Assembly (NCBI GenBank): GCA_009599575.1
Contig: VWND01000008.1
Location: 372,001-436,000 of the forward strand
Direction: 5' to 3'
Length of the DNA stretch: 64,000 nt
From: Blumeriella jaapii
Taxonomy: Eukaryota; Ascomycota; Leotiomycetes; Helotiales; Drepanopezizaceae
In this document: piece after piece, positions 36,276 through 46,681 of the stretch
Position numbering within the stretch: the first letter of the stretch is position 1
How the letters are laid out: the number at the start of each line of letters is the position of its first letter
Notes under the pieces: generated by a model
Told to the model about the DNA's origin: nothing
Databases searched by the model: none
Seen by the model: only the letters and a program-made list of their open reading frames with translations
Program-made: the position numbers and the translations under genes

Positions 36276-36276
<1 letters not shown>
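36010..36276 (+). repeat. 3' LTR of element B
   Basis: This 267-bp LTR runs from TGTAAAACGG to CTTTTACA and matches 24997-25263. It is followed by an (ATA)n run. Confidence 0.92.
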
Positions 36277-36310
<34 letters not shown>

Positions 36311-36317
36311 TAATAAT

Positions 36318-37090
36318 GATTCGAATTGGTATTGATTTGTGGTTTGTGATTTCATATTCTGTGATATCGTTGGAAGGGGGTTGGTTTTCTTAAAGGGAAT
36401 AATATTAGTATTGTTTGTATACGCTTTTATTTAAATTTTATAACTGCTTACAAAATGAATTTGAGTTGGTGTTGATTTGTAATTTGTGATTTTATATTCC
36501 GTAATATAATTAAAAAGGGGTTGGTTTTTTTTTTTTGGAAAAGAAATGAAAATAGAAGTGTTTATATACGCTTTTCTTGGGGTTTGGGGCTGTATGTTTG
36601 GTTGATTCGAATTGGTGTTGATTTGTGGTTTGTGATTTTATGTTTTGTGATATAGTGGGAAGGGGGTTGAATTTTTTTTTGAAAAGGAATGAAAATAGAA
36701 TTGTTTGTATACGCTTTCAGTTAAGTTTTATGGCTGTTTATATCATTAATTTGAGTTGGTGTTAATTTGTAGTTTGTGCTTATATATTTCGTAATATAAT
36801 CGAAAAAGTGTTGATTTTTTGAAAAGGAAAAAAAAAATTGGAATTGTTTGGATACGCTTTTCTTAGGGTTTGGGGCTGTATATTTGGTTGATTTGAGTTG
36901 GTGTTAATTTGTAGTTCGTGCTTTTATATTCTGTGATATAATTGAAAAATGGTTGGTTTTCTTAAAGGGAATAATATTAGAATTGTTTTGTATACGCTTT
37001 TAATTAAGCTTTATAGCTGTTTCTTTAATTGACTCAAATTGGTACCGATCTATAACTTGCGGTTTACATTCTCCTGACACAATGGGACCT
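36318..37090. repeat. Dimeric satellite, six ~143-bp units
   Basis: Units start near 36318, 36458, 36604, 36748, 36890 and 37031, each with GATTYGARTTGGTRTTGAT-like sequence, a GGTTGRTTTT segment and TATACGCTTTT. Their 3' parts alternate between two types: one with TTAARTTTTATRGCTGTTT (units 1, 3, 5) and one with GGGTTTGGGGCTGTATRTTT (units 2, 4). This gives a higher-order period of about 286 bp. The last unit is partial and merges into unique DNA near 37090. No coding frame is shared. Confidence 0.85.
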
Positions 37091-37640
37091 CGTTCTACAG
37101 TAAACATCAAACAACGAAACATGAAGATGCCAAAGTGTGCTTTTTCATCTCGGGTTACGGTTACTTCCCTACTCGATCTAACACTGATGTGACGCGGTTC
37201 ATAACAAGCGTTTTACCTAGCGACGAAGGGAGCAGAACGAATGCAGGCGTTTCCATTGCGGCTCATAGCTGTTTCCCCGCGTTGGCATCGATGTGATTAT
37301 AGAAGACATGTTGCGCGCCACTTGCGCCAGGCGGGTGAGAGGATGGCGAGGAAGCCTCTGTGCAGCGATTTGACAGCCAGAGGCTTAGCTACTGAAGACG
37401 AGTGAGTTGTCGATTGCAGGAAAAGACGTGGTGGGAGCGGGGGCCAGCGGGGAGAAGAGAGCGAGACGTACACAAGAGCCGTCCAGTCAAGCAAGAGCCT
37501 CACTCACACGGAACGAACGTTCGTCGAAGGAGAGATCCGAGGCGTACACGTACACGTAGAGGAGAGAAGCAAGCAAGCATCGAGATCTACCGCGGTCCAC
37601 GCGACAAGCCCTCGTCAGACGTCCGCCCCGAAAGAAGCCT
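37091..37640. other. Unique DNA between satellite and FrnE-like gene
   Basis: GC content returns to host level. I see no gene. The short open frames at 37297-37503 and 37402-37683 have no recognisable protein character. It includes the 3' flank of the FrnE-like gene. Confidence 0.6.
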
Positions 37641-38935
37641 CTACACGCTCTCCTTCACGATCTGCTGCAGCGCCTTGACGTAGTCCTCGACCGCCTTCGC
37701 GCCCTGCAGGCTCAGATCCCTCCGCCGGCCCTCGAGCAGAACGAAGGGCACGCTATCGACCCCGTTGCCGGCCTGGTCCCGCATGGCCGCCTCGGTCTCC
37801 GGCAGGGCCTCGCTCTCGTCGGCGACGACCCGCGCGGCCTCCGCGTCGGCGATGCCCGCGTCTTTGCAGGCGGCCATCAGCGTCGCCCGGCTGCTCGGGT
37901 GCTTCTCCTCCTCGAAGTACTGGCGGTAGAGGGAGTCGACGAGCCGGCCGGCGACGACGGGCCCGGATCGGGCCTGGAAGTGCTGGATCAGCCGGTGGGC
38001 GTGCAGGCTGTTGGCGACGGTGCCGCCGAACCGGTCTGTCCTTGCGCGGTCAACACCACGGATGCCTTTCCTTGCCTTGGCCTTGCCTGGGTCGTTCCCG
38101 ACCGCGCGACGGGCGTTCTCGCTAAAGAAGATGGAAACACAACAAAGGGGAGGAGGGGGGGGTTAAGCGAGAACGCAAACTTGGGATGGACGTACAGTTG
38201 ATGCCAGCGGAGGCTCCGTACGCCGTCATCAGCGTGATGTACATCTTCATCTTGTCTTCCGAGTCGCCATAGCGGGACTTCTGGTACCACTCGTACTTGT
38301 CCTCGCCTTCGTGGCTGGCTGCCGGGTAGAGTTGGTAGGGGTGGTAGACGATGGTGAAGTTCACTTGGGACGCGGCGTCCGTTTCGCGGACCCGGCGGAG
38401 GGCTGTGGGCGGTTAGCTGGGTGCGTAGGCCACCTGTGACGAGCGGTTGGAGGCTTGGAAGAGGTGAGGATCCCCGTGAGGCTGCAAACGGCGAGATGGA
38501 AACGGCGAGCACGTGATTGGGCTTTGGGACGTGGGATGTCGGAGAGGGACAAGAGTGGAACGGACTGCTGCTATCTCTGGATGACGGAGATCGGAGAGCC
38601 CGCGTTGCTTGATGTGCCGGAAGCAGCCCTGGAATGGAGAAAAGGGTGCCGATCCGGGTGCAGGTCGGATGCCAACCCACAACAAAGCAAGACGCACACA
38701 TACCTTCATCAAGTCTGTCCGGCCGGCGTTCCTCCCCGATTAGCACGCGGAGCGCTCTCCCGAGATCCAGAGCAGTGCTGTAGGTAGCTTACCGTCTCTT
38801 GGCCAGATAGGTCCCTACGAATTCTGCTCAGCCGCTGGACGATGGGGGGAATCGGCAGGTCGCGAAGCGATGGGGGGGTGCTTGCTTACAAGGGCAGATG
38901 GTGTCGAGCGTGAAGTTGATGGTGGATTCATACAT
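37641..38935 (-). CDS. FrnE/DsbA-like thioredoxin-fold protein
   Basis: This is a DsbA-family thioredoxin-fold protein related to bacterial FrnE and 2-hydroxychromene-2-carboxylate isomerase-like oxidoreductases. The model has five exons: 38890-38935, 38793-38814, 38704-38714, 38196-38402 and 37641-38035, giving 226 residues. Every junction rebuilds a family motif: TICPW, TYLAKRRLDE, ALRRVRE and INYRFGGTVANSLHAHRLIQ. The active-site region is C14-P-W-T, so the second cysteine of a CxxC-type pair is absent and ordinary disulfide exchange is doubtful. The C-terminal part has YFEEEKHPSSRATL and the cis-proline loop VDSVPFVLLEGRRR. No signal peptide is seen, so it is probably cytosolic. Exon 3 is only 11 nt and exon 2 only 22 nt. 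The gene is the first host gene beyond the transposon island. Confidence 0.9.
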
Positions 38936-40384
38936 GCTTGCGACATGCGGCCGTGGGAATACGAGGTGGGTTGGTGTTGTGCTGCGTTGGCTGCAGCCGA
39001 GGTGGAGGTGGGTGAGATGTGGCGATTGACGGGCTGGCAGGCAGGAGCAGTGACTGGATGGATGAATGAAGCACCATCCTCTGATGGAAGGATCGCGGGC
39101 GGAAGGGTTCGAGTGGGGAGGAAACGAGAAAGAGTCGAGAAACAAGATGGTGGTATTAGAATTTCCCAGATCTACCGGTGAAGCGAGGTGTTGTTGATTT
39201 TCACTCCTCATGCCATACCCCTTCCCCTCGTCCTCGCTCCGTTACCCCGCGGCCGTGGCTGGGCGTTGCCGGTTTCTGGCACGAGCTTGTGCAGGTGGCC
39301 GGCCTATCAGGCTATCAGGGAGATAATCCAATGGCCGCTTATGGCCCGTTGCGTCTTTCAATCACACAAAGCTGGGAAGCATAGATTGATAGAATCTTCT
39401 GACCCACGGCAAGAATGCGCAGGAGATCCCTTTGCACGGCGTCGCAGAAGTTTGAAGCGTGCATCTTCGACCGATGTTGGGTTGAGTAAACAAACGACTT
39501 TGAACCCGGAAACCACTTGCGTGTGAGAGCAGGCCTCCTTCAAACTGGACATATGTTTCGGCAGAAGGAAACCCACGTTTACATGGTGTTGAGAGCTGCC
39601 AAAGTGCCTTTTAGCAATGCTGAAGTCTGCCGAGAGTCGGCAATTCTCAGCCACATGGGGGGGGGGGCCGCAAGCGTCCATCTCGCGTAGCCGAGACGTT
39701 TGTTTTCGCCGCCTCTCTCGGTAAACTGAGCGCATGCATGTGTACTGTACTGTACAGTACGAGATGCTTCTCGATATCGATATTTTGGGAACACAAACAC
39801 TAAGCATCGTATGCATGACGTGCGTCGGCGCAGACGCTGGCCGGCCGACAAGGGCAGGTTGCGTGAGTCGCGCAGCGGCGTTCTATTCGAGGTTCGCCCA
39901 CGCGCGCGCCGGCTTCCTTGCCCGAAAGAGAGATGTCCGGATAGAAATCTGGCCTGGGCATCTGCCATCTCTGATCAGCCGGACGAGCATTCTTCACCGG
40001 CTTTGTCTGCTGTGTTTCCTGTTCGACGCTTGCAACGAAGCAGAGCAGCTCAGCCACATCTCCGCGCTCGCCCACTGCCCGCCTTCTCGCCGGTCCCTGC
40101 CTCCTCACAAGTCGTGCCTACTGGTGCGCCGACTCTCCATGGTCGTCCAAAGGTGAGGCGATATAAAGGCGTGCCTGCCTCCATTCCACCGTCGTCTCTC
40201 CATCCGTCTCTCCATCCCGTGTTCTTCTCCTCGTCCAAGTCTTGCGACTTCGCCCTGACTCTCCCATCATCTTCCCACTGTCGCTTACGGACCAAAACAA
40301 ACAAACGCCCTCAGATCCCTCAGATCCGCGTCTGCCCTCGCTCGCTGTGCCACAAGGCCACCAAGAATTTTGGATACCTGAAGA
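38936..40384. other. Divergent promoter region between FrnE-like and GPI-protein genes
   Basis: No gene is supported. It contains TGTACTGTACTGTACAGTAC at 39740-39759, part of a palindrome motif seen many times in the window. A G-run lies at 39658-39667 and CT-rich sequence before the plus-strand gene. Overlapping open frames at 39579-40108 occur on both strands and look like chance frames in GC-rich DNA. Confidence 0.6.
40162..40167 (+). promoter_or_regulatory. Candidate TATA box of the GPI-protein gene
   Basis: TATAAA lies in the context GCGATATAAAGGCG about 220 nt upstream of the ATG, followed by pyrimidine-rich sequence, a usual arrangement for strongly expressed fungal genes. Not tested. 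Confidence 0.45.
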
Positions 40385-41524
40385 ATGCTCTACTCCCTCC
40401 TTCTCGCGGCGACGGCCGCTGCGGTCTCGGCGCAGGTCACCTTGTAGGCCGTCCCTCTCGGGCTCCACGCTGGACCTGGTTAACGTGCTACTAGCGATCC
40501 TGCCACCAGTACCTTCGTTTGTCCTGCCGACCAGCCCAATGGAGCCTTCTGTGCCGGTGATTCCCTGAGCACGAACATCATCATCAGGTGCAAGGATGGC
40601 GTGGGACAGCCTGGCAACTGTAACGACAACCTGGCCGGGTATTTCCCGTTCGGCGTCCAGTCCTCGCTCTGCTGGCAATCATCCGCGACGAGTGGCATCG
40701 CTGCTTGCTCCAAGAACTGCATTGTGCAAGGCGGCTCGGGGACGCTGAACGGCACCTTGACCCTTCCCGGCTGCACCCCCATCCCGCAGTCCTCGTCTAG
40801 CGCTGTTGACAACAACAACCACGACCTACGTTCAGCCATCTCAATCATACAACGCGAGCGTGACGGTTTCGACCGACGTCCAACCTTCCAGCACACCCGA
40901 GCCCGATTCCACGGTGACCTACATCCATCCTGGATCCAATGCCACCAGCACGTACGTCCTCCCCGGCACGGTGACCATCACGATCACCTCGACCGGCACT
41001 TACACCACGACTTGTGTGACCGACGGCATCACCACGACCAGCACTGTGGTTTTCACGACGACGTTCTGTCCTACGTGTCAGTGTTTCGTCCTATGGCTGA
41101 GCTCCACAACTAACGATTGAGTAGCCAGCGTGCCAGCCCCCGTCCAACTCCGACCTCCACCTCTGTCCAGCCTTCCGGAGCTGCTGGAACCGTCAGTCCA
41201 TCCCATGCCCCCGGCGGGAATGGGACTCTCCCAGCGACAGCGCCAACGGCAGTAGCCAGCGTGCCAGCCCCCGTTACGACTCTGACCTCCACCTACGTCC
41301 AGCCTTCCGGAACGGCTGGAACCGTCCGTCCATCCTATGCCCCCAGTGGGAATGGGACTCTCCCAGCTACAGCACCAACAGGCCTGGCAACCGCGACGCC
41401 AGTCGGTCCCACGGCCAGCCCATCCACTACCGGCCCAGCTCTGTCCAACAATGCCATGAGCCACTTTGGCACCCCTGGTGCAGGTCTAGCTGCTCTGTGT
41501 TTGTTCTTCGTCTACTTCCTCTAG
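40385..41524 (+). CDS. Secreted GPI-type cell-wall protein with internal duplication
   Basis: A signal peptide (MLYSLLLAATAAAVSAQ) begins the protein. The model is 40385-40443, 40495-40804, 40836-41074 and 41125-41524, giving 335 residues. Intron 1 (40444-40494) rebuilds AQVTFDPATSTFVCPADQPN. A Cys-containing domain follows with GAFCAGDSLSTNIIIRC and GNCNDNLAGYFPFGV, a pattern I associate with fungal surface proteins of unknown function. Next is a Thr/Ser-rich stalk with VTITITSTGTYTTTC, then two copies of a ~44-residue Pro/Thr repeat. The end, GLAALCLFFVYFL after Ser/Asn-rich sequence, fits a GPI-anchor signal. Intron 3 (41075-41124) has an ACTAAC branch site. The second intron (40805-40835) is only 31 nt; without it the frame is broken, so this could instead be a frameshift. 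The role is probably structural in the wall. Confidence 0.8.
41121..41383 (+). repeat. Tandem 131/132-bp duplication in the GPI-protein gene
   Basis: Copies run 41121-41251 and 41252-41383, both starting GTAGCCAGCGTGCCAGCCCC. In copy 1 the leading GTAG is the intron acceptor; in copy 2 the same bases are coding. Copy 1 is one base shorter after CCCCCGT, so the copies are read in the same frame only from that point on. Confidence 0.8.
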
Positions 41525-44500
41525 TCACCGCCAGAGATCGTGACACCTACTTCCTGCGGCTCGGGGACTTCTGCTGCACTCCCCCCCCCCACATACCTCA
41601 CATGAGACACTGGCGTTCTAGAGCGGGTGGGAAGTTTGAGCACCACCAAGCTGCCTTTGAGCACCACCAAGCTGTCTTTCTCTTCTACGCTGGAGATGGC
41701 GTTTTTACCTTTAATGTACAGTTGCAGCCCCCGTGCTCGAGGCCGGGATAGCGAGCTGTGTCTGACAGACGGGGGGATAATTAATAGATAATCAATGAAT
41801 CCACTTTTCACTTCCCGCGCGCCCTCCCACCTACATGTGTGGCCAGACGCTCGCCACCGCACAGAGATGGACTGCTCTGGTTTCTTTCTGATCGTTCTGT
41901 AGTCCACTCCGCTGTGCGAGATGCTCGTGCCTTGTCGACACGCGGGTCGACACGCTCGCGGAATCAGTAGACCAGCCACGTGCAAGACACCACACACATG
42001 AGGGAGATCGCTCTTCTCCGAGCATTGGGATTCTGGTCTTGTGTGTGTCTCGTGCCCCACCTTTATCTGGTGCTGGGTGTGTGAACTCGTCAGTCGTCAG
42101 TCGTGTCCAGCCGGTTTGAGAGGGGAGGGGGGGGGGGAGGGGAGGGGAGGGAGATCAGGGAAACTTGCGTGGTCGGTAAATCTGGACGTGAGGATGTGCG
42201 TGCACTGAGGTGGTGGTGTGTGGGCAGGTGGCTTGGATGTCTAGGATTGACGACGGGTGGAGAAAAACTCGAGGTTTCTGCTTTGAAGGGAGGGGAGGGG
42301 GGGTGAGAGCAGGGGGAGGAGGTGAGAGGGGAGTGGAAAGGGGGGATGCTTGCTTACAAGAGAGAGGACTTTTGGAATGGGTTGGGGAAGGGTAGGGTGG
42401 TAAAGTGTAGTGAGGAGTAGGATGGATGGAAGGAAGAAAGGAAGGAAGGAGTGTGATAGCTCGCTGGCTGGAAGGGGGAGATGGAGGATGGGAATCTGGA
42501 GGGAGCTGGTTGAGAGAGTGGGCAGTAAGGACGGACTTGCGCGTGAGGCTTTGCCAAATGAAGACCTGGTTAAAATGGGTCGTCGTTCTCGATTGAAAAG
42601 GGATGGATAATGGGTTAAATAGATAGTGCTTGGTCTTAAGCAATGGGTGCTTAGTTAGGTAGGTACGTGGTATCGGTCGGTGATGCAAGCGCCTGGGTGA
42701 CTCGGTGAGATGTTTGAGCCGGTGCCGCGGGTTGCTGTCTCTCTCTCACTCTCTCTCTTTCTGTCACACACTTTCTCAGTCCGTCGTTTTCTTCGCTGTT
42801 GTCGCTATCGCGAGGCGTGGAAGTCTCGCGAACCCATCTGCGAACCAAAAAGGGGACGGGGAAAACGGAGTCCCGCGCGACCTTGCACGCATGCGGCACG
42901 AGCTGCTGGTCTGAGGGGACGAGCCAACTTCTCGGCGGAAGTCAGCATACGGAGGACGATATCGAGCCCGGGACCCTTAGCTAGGTACCTAGGTAGGTAG
43001 GAAGCACAACATCGCATACCGGTGAGCGCTCGCATCCCAACGTGAAGCTGGCAAAGCCTGGACCTGGAAGGAGCTGTACTTACTGTACGTCGTCGGGATG
43101 TGGTTGCGATCGATGCGTCGATGGAAAACGGAACGCGAGCGGTAGAAACGGGGAGCCGATCCACGCAGCGCGCATCCCGACGGCGATGGGGCTCGTTCGA
43201 AGAGGAAGATATTGTTGAAAGAGAGAGAGTTGCGGTTCCGATCGGGAAGGGAAGTCAAAGAGCGCTTTTTTTAGCCGAGGAGCCTTTCATCACATCGTGT
43301 GCGTGCAATACAACAACACTCCGAGACATGTACCCAGCCAGCCGTAGGCGAAACGCATCTTCAAATTCTCACATCCTAATTCATCCCCCCTCTCCACCGA
43401 AAGCGCGCTTCGCTTCTCGTTCAAGAAGACAGCAAAACCCTCCCTCCTACTGACGACCAACACTGAGCCCACACCGGCGGACTCCCCCGGTCCCGGCCGA
43501 TTCGATCCTGTCGACCTCCCACACACATGTCCTCGCATGCGTGTTTGGTCTTTGCAACCGCGTGTTTCTAGAGTGAATGTACAGCACATCGTGCTGACGC
43601 TTGGCCATGTGCTATCATTCCTCGTTGGCTTGGACTCGCCTCGCGAGAAGTGATTCTCTAGGGAAGTAGGCAGTGGTGTAGCAAGGACTTCACACTCCCT
43701 TTGGTACCCCCGGTGTATCAGAAGATCTTGATTTTCCGTTCGGGAGAACGATGCGTGGAACGAGGTGATGGGACGTGGGTGAGGAGGAGGGAGGAGGGGG
43801 GGGAGAGGGGGAGAGTATGCATTTGGTATGGTCTGCTTTCAGGGTTTTCGTAGCTCTACTACTCTATTCAATTCAACTGAACTCAACTCAGCTCAATTTA
43901 ATTCGGCTTTCCCAGCCCAACTCAGTTTAATTCAATTCAACTCAACTCAACTTAATTCAACTCAATTCAACTCCGCTTAATTCAGCTCGACTCAACCCAA
44001 TCCAACTCAACTCAAACTCAACCTAATTCAACTCAGCTTCATTTAACTCAGCTTAACTTAGTTTAATACAATCCAACCCAACCCAACTTAATTCAACTCA
44101 ATTCAACTCAGCTTAATTCAGCTTAACTCAACCCAATCCCACTCAACTCAAACTCAACTTTATGCAATTCAATTTTACCAACTTAACTGAACTCAACTCA
44201 ATTTCATTTTACTTAATTCTATTCAATTCAACTCAATTTTACCCAGCTCAACTCAACTCAACCCAGCTCAACTCAACTCAACTCAACTCAACTCAACTCA
44301 ACTCAACTCAACTCAACTCAACTCAACTCAACTCAACTCAACTCAACAACTCAACTCAACTCAACTCAACTCAACTCAACTCAACTCAATTCAATTCAAC
44401 TCAACTCAACTCAACTCAACTCAACTCAACTCAACTCAACTCAACTCAACTCAACTCAACTCAACTCAACTCAATTCAATTTTACCCATTTCAATTCAGC

Positions 44501-45178
44501 TTTCCCAACCCAACCCAATCCAATCCAATCCAATTCAACTCAACTAAACTCAATTTAATTTTACTTAAATCAATTCTGTTCAATTCTACCCGATTTAATT
44601 CAGCTTTCTTAACTCAACTCAATTCAATTTTAACTGAACTCAACCCAACCCAACCCAATCCAACCCAACTTTACCCAATTTAATTCAGCTTTCCCAATTC
44701 AACTCAACCCAACTCAACTAAACCCAACTCAACTAAACCCAACTCAGCCTAATTCAGCTCTACCCAACCCAATGTTTCCCAAAACCCCCCTCCCACCAAA
44801 GGCCAATCAATCTCAACCCACCCATCTCGACCCTTTAAAAACCACCTCCTCCCCCCAAAAGGATGACGCGCCACTACCAAGATGCACAAGGGGCGCGTGC
44901 ATCACTGAACCAACGAGTAGAAGAAGCCCAGCTAGGTAAACACACGCGTTGTAGATATTCGCCACCCAGGACATCCGACTCCGCAACACCGCAGCTTTCG
45001 CATAGCCCGTCCCGTCCAGACCCAAGGGAGGGCGGGGGGACGCGTATCAGCGACGTACCGGAGACAGGAGCCGGGCTCCGACGTCTCGCACAGGACATGC
45101 GAAGCTGCTCGCGGCGGCTGGCTCCTCGGCCGGACGTCGTCCGGTGGCAGATGGATGGGCAGCGGGGTGTCGCCGCCT
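41525..45178. other. Long intergenic region with simple repeats
   Basis: No gene is supported over 3.6 kb. The content is a direct 20-bp duplication (TTGAGCACCACCAAGCTG) at 41636-41680 and G-rich sequence at 42119-42152 and 42285-42350. A GGAAGGAAG run lies near 42430-42450, (TAGG) repeats near 42970-43000, G-rich sequence at 43780-43815, and then the CTCAA array listed next. The minus-strand open frame 41521-42060 has no protein-like features that I recognise. Confidence 0.6.
43862..44775. repeat. CTCAA pentanucleotide array, about 0.9 kb
   Basis: This is a long array of CTCAA units. It is perfect over roughly 44240-44475, with one interruption near 44345, and degenerates on both sides into TTCAA, CCCAA, CTTAA and CAGCT variants. 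The purer core and worn edges fit slippage growth from the centre. The frames read as Ser-Thr-Gln-Leu-Asn repeats and are not genes. Confidence 0.95.
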
Positions 45179-46681
45179 TCAGCGGCCATCCAGCGTCATC
45201 CGCCTCTTCCACTCGCGCCGACGACCACTCGTCGCCGCGGACAAGCCTCCCATCGCCTCGCGGACGGCGTCCAGGGCACCCGAGACGAGGCTCTGCCGCG
45301 TGAGCGTCGCCACGCTCGGCCGTTTCCCTGGCGGCGCGACCGGCACCGGCACCGGCACCGGAGGCGGAACCGGGCTCCCGCTCGCCGCCACGCCGTCCGC
45401 GCCGGCCGCGGCGCACATCCGCTGCCGGGCCGTCTTCTCCCTCTCGCGCGCGAGACCGACATCGACGTCGTCGTGAAAGCTCGACGGGCGCCGTCGCGGA
45501 GCCACGGGAGCCGGGACGCCCGCTCGAGCCGGGGTCGGGGCGGCCGTGGCCCGGCGCGCGCGCTGCCACGGGGCGGGGAGGGGGCCCCCGGACGGCGACG
45601 ATGATCGCAGGGCCATCTCGAGGATGCGCAGGCTCTCCTGGTCATCCTCGCTCGGCCGGCTTGCGTGCAGCGCGACGCCTTCGTCGCGGCCCGCCTCCGC
45701 GTCAGCGGCGTGGAACCGGCGAAGCACGTCCGGCGGCAGCTCCCGCTCGTCGATGGCGTAGCCCTCCATGATGCGCGCGCGGAGCTTGCGGGGAAAGGTG
45801 TCGCCTTTGGTGCTGAGAAAGGTGATGATGAAGCGGCGGGCGTCGCGCGCCTCCTGCGCCTCCTGCGCCTGGCGGAGCCGCTGGCCGTCGAGGGCGTGTT
45901 CGGAGGGCGGCATGAGGAGCGAGAGGTCGGGGATGCCGGGCACGGAGCCGCTGGAGCCGTGGGCGTGTCGCTTTCGGGGCCGGAAGGGGGCGCTGGGCAT
46001 GGACGGGGAGGAGGAGGAGCGGATGGAGGCGCGGGCGTGGGGATAGGAGGACGGTCGGAGAGAGAGGTTGGGGCATGAGAGGCCCTCGTCCTCGGGCGTG
46101 GTGAGCATGATGAAGATCGGGACGGTGGAGCTGGGTATGTGGATGGGGATGGTGGAGGAGCAGCTCTTGGTCCGGCGCGTCGGAGGCCGGCTGTGAGGCG
46201 GCACGCTGGATATCGACGTTCGGGCTGAACTGGCTGCTGAGTAGGGTTCGGGGATGGTCGTCAGGGTTGCGCTCGAGGAAGTGCTGGTGGCTTTCCCATC
46301 TGCGCCTTTGGGCCAGGCATCGTCCATAGATCCGGACGACGTCCAGCCGTCGTCGACATAGCAGGCGAACCTTGGAGCCTGGGGTAAGACCAGCGGAGGT
46401 CCCCTCGTGGCTCCTGTCGACGCAATCCATTCGACGTGTTTGGCGTTCCAGTTCTCGGAAGAGAACTCGTCGGCGATCACGAGTTTGGGCGGGCTCGGAG
46501 CTACGTCTGGCTGACGAGAGCCTCCATTTTTCTCTTCCTCCCTGGGTTTCCGCTTCCTGGTGGAATCTTTCTTCTGCCGACTCTCATCCGTGGATCTGTG
46601 GTGGTTAGAACGAGGCCTTCCGCGGCGGAAGGGTCCTTACAGGGCCGTCACGGCTTGTCCTACCCACGACGGGTACTTCAT
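45179..46681 (-). CDS. Hypothetical protein, 485 aa, low-complexity with helical core
   Basis: I do not recognise the family. The model has exon 1 at 46641-46681 (starting MKYPSWVGQAVTAL) and exon 2 at 45179-46595. They are joined by a 45-nt intron (GTAAGG...CTAACCACCACAG) with a good branch site and matching phase. The N-terminal part is Lys/Arg/Glu-rich (RKRKPREEEK), possibly a nuclear localisation signal. A segment ENWNAKHVEWIAS follows. The middle is Ser/Thr/Pro-rich. At about residues 270-335 is a helical charged region, RLRQAQEAQEARDARRFI, then TFPRKLRARIMEGYAIDERE, which looks like the most conserved part. The C-terminal third is Pro/Ala/Arg-rich with a PVPVPVPV run. GC-rich codon use is even along the frame, which supports a real gene. 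Confidence 0.65.

Larger units (their letters stand above)
24997..36276 (+). mobile_element. Element B: 11.3-kb Ty3/gypsy LTR retrotransposon with an extra 3' ORF
   Basis: Two 267-bp LTRs (24997-25263 and 36010-36276) have perfect 7-bp inverted ends TGTAAAA...TTTTACA. The target is an ATA/TAA microsatellite, so the duplication is ambiguous; ATAA occurs on both sides. The internal order is gag, protease, RT, RNase H, integrase, an acidic Ser/Asp-rich tail, an AT-rich gap, then a further long decayed ORF (about 32650-35863). The total of 11,280 bp is long for a fungal Ty3/gypsy element. RIP-type TAA/TAG stops occur throughout, so it is inactive. Confidence 0.9.

Noticed and set aside
39579..40108. 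Overlapping open frames on both strands before the GPI-protein gene
   Set aside because: They overlap each other in GC-rich promoter DNA and the TGTACTGTACAG repeat; no domain is recognisable.
41521..42060. 179-codon minus-strand open frame behind the GPI-protein gene
   Set aside because: It crosses a duplicated 20-bp segment and the 3' flank of the plus-strand gene, with no motif and no supporting splice pattern.
44162..44683. 173-codon open frame of Ser-Thr-Gln-Leu-Asn repeats
   Set aside because: It is a direct translation of the CTCAA array; the start lies in degenerate repeat sequence.
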